The position numbers and the translations under genes are program-made. This document shows positions 58,813 through 64,000 of a stretch of DNA of 64,000 bases, one piece after another. Under the pieces are notes generated by a model that was not told the DNA's origin, did no database searches, and saw nothing but the letters and a program-made list of their open reading frames with translations. Source of the stretch: Leptospira adleri (GTDB lineage: Bacteria > Spirochaetota > Leptospiria > Leptospirales > Leptospiraceae); assembly GCF_002811985.1 (NCBI RefSeq), contig NZ_NPDU01000020.1:1-64000 (forward strand), written 5' to 3'. Within the stretch, counting starts at the first letter, position 1, and the number at the start of each line of letters is the position of its first letter.

Positions 58813-60096
58813 ATGCTTTGCGTTATGCTCCGTATCCCAATCCCTTTCAAAAAAATTCCAATCTATTTTTTATTCGCGATTGTTTTGATTTTTTCAAACG
58901 GCTGCGAATGGATTCAAAAAACCTTGGTCGAAGTTTTAGGCGCCCCCGACACTTACAAGGCCGAAGGCGATCCGAATCTCATCCAACCGAATTTTTCCGG
59001 CAAGGACGAACAAAAGGAGAAGATCCTAGTTTCTCTCAAAGAAGTTTCGTCCGGCTTTTCGCAACCGACGGATCTTCAATTTCCTCCGGGAGAATCGGAA
59101 ACGTTTCTTGTCACAGAACAAAAAGGAAAACTTCGCTGGGGAAAGGTACGAAAGAATGAAACCGGAACATTACTGACTTTGAATGTGTTATCCGAAGCCG
59201 AACAAGGCCTTCTCGGTTTGGCGTTTCATCCGGATTTTGCAAAGAATGGAAAACTCTATCTCAACTATGTTCTGAAAGTCGGAGGTAAGGATACGAGCCG
59301 AGTCGCCGAATGGATCGCTTCTTCTCCGAAAGATTTAGCAAATTCTAAAATTTCTTCCGAAAGAATCGTTATGGAAGTCGTTCAACCGTATCCGAATCAC
59401 AATGCGGGACAACTCGCCTTCGGTCCGGACGGATTCTTATATGTGGGTTGGGGCGACGGAGGATGGAAAGACGATCCCAAAGAAAACGGACAAAATCCCA
59501 AGACCTTACTCGGAAGTATGCTTCGCATCGACGTAAACTCTTCGGAAAACGGGAAAAACTATAAGATTCCCGCCGACAATCCTTTTGTGAACGACGCTTG
59601 TTGTGCTCCCGAAACCTACGCATACGGTTTTCGAAATCCATGGAGATACAGCTTTGATCCGCAAGGAAGATTGATTCTTGCCGACGTAGGTCAAGATCTC
59701 TGGGAAGAAGTGGATCTCATCGAAAAGGGAAAGAACTACGGTTGGAATACGAAAGAAGCAACGCACTGCTTCGATCCAAAACAAAACTGCGATGAAAGAG
59801 GACTTACCGATCCGATCTACGAATACGGAAGAGAAGAGGGACAATCGATCACGGGCGGTTACGTCTATTCAAACAAAGCCATATCACAGTTAAACGGAAA
59901 ATATGTTTTCGCAGATTTTGTTTCCGGAAGAATCTGGGCCTTAGATCTCCCGGACGAAGCCGGAAAACCCGCGAAAAAAGTTTTTACGTTGGGAAAATGG
60001 CCGGTCTTGATTTCTTCTTTTGGAAGAGACGCTTCCGGAAAAGTATATCTTACCGATTTTGGAAGTGGAAAGATCTATCGACTCGATCCGAAATAA
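58813..60096 (+). CDS. PQQ-type glucose/sorbosone dehydrogenase lipoprotein
   Basis: 427 residues. The start has a signal [17 protein letters not shown], with Cys at about residue 31 as a lipobox end (FSNGC). The body is a six-bladed propeller of the aldose/sorbosone dehydrogenase family: [99 protein letters not shown]. The His in PNHNAG is the expected catalytic base. It oxidises sugars with a PQQ-like cofactor at the outer face of the membrane. An ATG at 58825 is an alternative start. Confidence 0.85.
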   Translation: MLCVMLRIPIPFKKIPIYFLFAIVLIFSNGCEWIQKTLVEVLGAPDTYKAEGDPNLIQPNFSGKDEQKEKILVSLKEVSSGFSQPTDLQFPPGESETFLVTEQKGKLRWGKVRKNETGTLLTLNVLSEAEQGLLGLAFHPDFAKNGKLYLNYVLKVGGKDTSRVAEWIASSPKDLANSKISSERIVMEVVQPYPNHNAGQLAFGPDGFLYVGWGDGGWKDDPKENGQNPKTLLGSMLRIDVNSSENGKNYKIPADNPFVNDACCAPETYAYGFRNPWRYSFDPQGRLILADVGQDLWEEVDLIEKGKNYGWNTKEATHCFDPKQNCDERGLTDPIYEYGREEGQSITGGYVYSNKAISQLNGKYVFADFVSGRIWALDLPDEAGKPAKKVFTLGKWPVLISSFGRDASGKVYLTDFGSGKIYRLDPK

Positions 60097-60112
60097 AAAA
60101 TCAACAACCGAA

Positions 60113-60170
60113 GATTTAAAAGAAAAAACTTCTCATTCACTTTTGTTTGAGAGGTTTTTTCTTTTAAATC
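60113..60170 (+). terminator. Long hairpin terminator after the sugar dehydrogenase gene
   Basis: Arms 60113-60135 and 60148-60170 are a 23-base-pair inverted repeat around a 12-base loop. All positions pair on the plus strand (one U-G); on the minus strand that one is A-C. The descending arm carries GGTTTTTTCTTTT, so an internal U-tract is present. It is the strongest hairpin in the window. It lies 16 bases after the stop of the dehydrogenase. Confidence 0.7.
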
Positions 60171-60280
60171 ACTTTTTCAGCGGAAGTAGTTCCGCGTAGC
60201 AACGACGCGCTTCTCAAGTTATTGTTTTCGTCTCGAAGTCTCATTTCAACTAAAACTCAGGCTAACAATTCGTTTCAAAG

Positions 60281-60342
60281 ATTTATGGAACCGTTTCCCC
60301 AAAAAAAAGTAATTCGAGGAAAAATGATCCGGTTCCATAAAT
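60281..60342. repeat. 13-base inverted repeat with 36-base spacer
   Basis: ATTTATGGAACCG (60281-60293) and CGGTTCCATAAAT (60330-60342) are exact inverse copies, separated by an A-rich spacer. The long spacer makes a simple terminator unlikely. It might form a structured RNA or be a site for a dimeric protein. Confidence 0.5.
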
Positions 60343-60422
60343 TTTCATTCTTGTAAAATGCGTTATGCGAGATGGTAAACTTTGAAGATTTCATTTCCGT
60401 AAAGACGTTAGACGCTCTTTGC

Positions 60423-60448
60423 AAATTTCAATTCCAGCAAAAGAATTA
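60423..60448 (+). repeat. 26-base direct repeat, copy 1
   Basis: Starts AAATTTCAATTCCAGC and ends AAAAGAATTA; matches copy 2 at 60461-60486 at 23 of 26 positions, with a 38-base period. Confidence 0.5.
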
Positions 60449-60460
60449 TAAAAGATCCGA

Positions 60461-60486
60461 AAATTTCAATTCCTACAAAAGAGTTA
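60461..60486 (+). repeat. 26-base direct repeat, copy 2
   Basis: Starts AAATTTCAATTCCTAC and ends AAAAGAGTTA. Its TTCCTACAAAA core also appears in other gaps of this window. Confidence 0.5.
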
Positions 60487-60633
60487 CGTAAGTTTTTAAC
60501 TCGAGAAGCCTCTCACATTTCAAAAAGCATCGCGAAAAACTTTCTCGCTTTCGATTCTTTTTTTAATTTCGTTTACGAAATCAGAAGGATTCATTCCGTT
60601 CAAAAAAATTCCGGAACGAGATCGAAAAAAGAA

Positions 60634-61464
60634 TCAGAAATCCATCTTCAGTCCGGAAATCGGATATTTCATATAAACGGTCGTCGTTCTCGCGCCCGAA
60701 GTGATCGTAAGAAGATCCAAGGGATTCAGACCGATGCTGTAAAATCCTTCGTCGATCATTGCGATTCCAAAACCGGCGCTTTCTTTTTCGTTTAAAAATT
60801 CAGGTCTAAAAAAATCGGCCGAATTACCTTGATCAAAGAGTTCTTTGTGTTTGAGTCTGGATTCTTGAATTCTTTCAAAGTCCATGTGGTGAATCGGAGA
60901 ATCGTTTCTAATTCTAAAACTCAACTCGTCCTTCGTGATTCGAATTTTGAGAGAGATATTCATATTGTATTTTTCAATCTTGCTTCGAACGTCGGAAAGA
61001 AAAACTTTCTCGCTTTCGGTTAAAACCTTCTTCTTTGTGCGAATCTTATCTTCCAAAGATAGAACGGTCTGTACTTGTTTTTTCACCTTATCCGGAACGA
61101 TATAACGATGCATCGCGTCTCTTAAGAGCGAAGTTTCCATGATGATCTCAAGGAGTTCTTCCGCGTCTTGACGACTGGATTCTCCTTGTTCTAATTTTTT
61201 TAAAAGTTCGTCTCGAAAAATGATGTGACGGATGTTCGCCTTGATTGCGTTTAACAACGCTTCCATTAAACCGCTAAAGAGGTGAAAGCCGGCTAACGGA
61301 TTGGCTCCGATTTCTTCAAGAATTCCGTTTACAAGCTCGGATAGAATATCTCTTGTAGGTTTTGTCAGACCTTTGAGCTCAAGGTGAAAGAATTTTCTCT
61401 TTTTGAGATCCTCGATATTTTTCAGGATCTCGCTCCCTTTGAGCGCTGTTTTCTGGTTTGCCAT
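60634..61464 (-). CDS. GHKL-type ATPase-domain protein, possible regulator
   Basis: 276 residues. The N-terminal half is helical ([35 protein letters not shown]). A HATPase_c-like core is seen in [18 protein letters not shown] (N-box), FRIRNDSPI (G1-like) and [26 protein letters not shown] (G2-like). There is no H-box, receiver or membrane segment, so it may act like an anti-sigma/serine kinase or as a partner of another regulator. The ATP lid is short. Function unknown. Divergent from the lipoyl gene at 61532. Confidence 0.6.
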   Translation of the reverse strand: MANQKTALKGSEILKNIEDLKKRKFFHLELKGLTKPTRDILSELVNGILEEIGANPLAGFHLFSGLMEALLNAIKANIRHIIFRDELLKKLEQGESSRQDAEELLEIIMETSLLRDAMHRYIVPDKVKKQVQTVLSLEDKIRTKKKVLTESEKVFLSDVRSKIEKYNMNISLKIRITKDELSFRIRNDSPIHHMDFERIQESRLKHKELFDQGNSADFFRPEFLNEKESAGFGIAMIDEGFYSIGLNPLDLLTITSGARTTTVYMKYPISGLKMDF

Positions 61465-61500
61465 ATATCCCCACCGAGTTTTTTAGGTATCATTGATGCG

Positions 61501-61788
<288 letters not shown>

Positions 61789-61792
<4 letters not shown>

Positions 61793-62667
61793 AAATTCTT
61801 CATCTCTCAGATCTTCACTTTCCGACTCAGGTTCCGCTCTTCCAGTTAAAAGGAAAGATGATCGTAGGTTATCTGAACTATACGCTTCGAAGAAAGAAAA
61901 AGTATCCTCCATATATTTGGAATTCGATTCTCGAAAGTGTGGAAACGTTGAAACCGGACGCGATCGTAGTTTCCGGAGACATTACGAACGTTTCGCATGA
62001 AAAAGAATTCCAGAAAGCGGGAATATTATTAAGCGAACTCCCGCAGGATAAGGTTTTTTATATCCCTGGAAATCACGATCGTTACACCAAACATGCCGTA
62101 GGCGATCATCCGTTTTACGAAAAATATTTCTCTGCGCTTTCCGGCGATTCTATTTCGCATAACGCAGAATACATCCGTATCAAAAAAATCGGCGGTCTTC
62201 ATTTCGTGGGATGGGATTCCAGTTTTCCTCTTTCGATTTTGGACGCGTATGGAAGAATTCAACCCGAGGTCGTAGAGAAGACTCAAAAAATTCTTCGGGA
62301 AAAAAAAATAGAGGACTACGTTTTGGTTTGTCATCACCCGATCTGGAATCCGGAAGAAAGACAGGAGACGATTCACCACCGTCTGAGAAACCGGGAAGAG
62401 ATCGCTTCCCTTCTAAAAAAAGTCCCGCCTGTCGCCTTTTTACACGGGCACGTTCATACAAACTGGGTGAAATTTCCGGGTAATAAAATGCCTTATTATG
62501 TAATCAACTCGGCTTCCAGCACCCGACTTTCCGATTCCAGACATCAGTGCGGATTTCACCTTTTGGAAATCGATAAACGGAATCTTAAAATTCAAAGATA
62601 TACTTACAATCTAGAACAGTCTAAATTCACGGAAGCTCCCTTAGTTTCGTATTCAGAAAAGGAATAA
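61789..62667 (+). CDS. Calcineurin-like metallophosphoesterase
   Basis: 292 residues. All five metal motifs are visible: [32 protein letters not shown], and HGHVHTNW. No signal peptide or membrane segment is obvious, so cytoplasmic. Relatives include UDP-2,3-diacylglucosamine-type and cyclic-nucleotide phosphodiesterases, but the substrate cannot be read from the sequence. Flanked by a lipoyl-domain protein (4-base overlap) and an Mrp ATPase (gap of one base). Confidence 0.85.
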
Positions 62668-62668
62668 C

Positions 62669-63715
<1,047 letters not shown>

Positions 63716-63745
63716 AAGGATTTGAGTCTGTTGTACATTATGAGA

Positions 63746-64000
<255 letters not shown>

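Larger units (their letters stand above)
60097..60633. other. Gap with a strong hairpin, a long inverted repeat and a tandem-like 26-base repeat
   Basis: About 537 bases without a gene. Contents: a 23-base-pair hairpin at 60113-60170, a 13-base inverted repeat at 60281-60293 and 60330-60342, two imperfect 26-base direct repeats at 60423-60448 and 60461-60486, and a small ATTTCG/CGAAAT stem near 60566-60581. The gene to the right (60634-61464) is read leftwards into this gap. Confidence 0.6.

Overview
The window is chromosomal DNA from a spirochaete of the genus Leptospira. The call rests on the citramalate synthase at 53551-55095, which closely matches the L. interrogans enzyme as I remember it, on LPS genes sitting in a spirochaete-type gene set, on the B12-dependent ribonucleotide reductase, and on frequent TTG start codons (for example rfaE1, pyrG, ptsH, priA, rpe, rpsP, rimM, gspE, gspG, xerC). 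Species cannot be fixed from the sequence alone. Coding density is very high and genes are mostly packed in overlapping operons. I see no phage, insertion sequence or CRISPR array.

Layout. 1-440: 3' end of an unknown gene and a gap. 441-1055 (-): LON-domain protein. 1119-16453 and on to 18394 and 19038 (+): a long run of ADP-heptose genes (rfaE1, rfaE2), pyrG, kdsA, the LPS transport set lptC-lptA-lptB, then rpoN, hprK, ptsH, a NtrY/NtrX-like two-component pair, a degenerate uracil-DNA-glycosylase-like Fe-S protein, priA, fmt, a PASTA protein and rpe. 19161-24918 (+): the classic rpsP-khpA-rimM-trmD-rplS-rnhB cluster, followed by a FliK-like/FlhB-tail pair (as in Bacillus ylqG-ylqH), an HD-GYP-like protein with a damaged HD motif, yraN and a small conserved-looking gene. 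24945-26474 (-): comM.

26714-40887 (+): a lipoprotein, a LysM-M23 peptidase, a complete-looking type II secretion operon gspC-D-E-F-G-H-I-J-K-L-M-N, and an M15-type peptidase. 41025-44627 (-): nrdJ, with its own terminator. 44838-44913: tRNA-Asn. 45444-50486 (-): dihaem cytochrome c, a membrane protein, xseB, xseA, an AI-2E-type permease and an exported protein. 50505-51149 (+): DedA. 51530-53167 (-): an APP1-like phosphatidate phosphatase. 53243-58720 (+): smr, cimA, pth, xerC, hslV, hslU. 58813-60096 (+): a sugar dehydrogenase lipoprotein. 60634-61464 (-): a GHKL-type protein. 61532-64000 (+): a free-standing lipoyl domain, a metallophosphoesterase, an Mrp-type ATPase and the start of an unrecognised gene that leaves the window.

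How the parts work together. The first block links lipid A/core sugar supply (heptose, Kdo) to LPS export, and places sigma-54 with a sigma-54 activator and with HPr/HPr kinase, suggesting a metabolic-signal circuit. The middle block is an RNA/ribosome maturation cluster. The gsp block builds an outer-membrane secretion machine. The most unusual items are the UDG-like Fe-S protein without its catalytic histidine motif, PriA with only one of its two zinc sites, the HD-GYP protein lacking the HD histidine, the FlhB-tail protein that starts at the autocleavage point, and a family of short TGTAGGAA-type repeats in the intergenic gaps.
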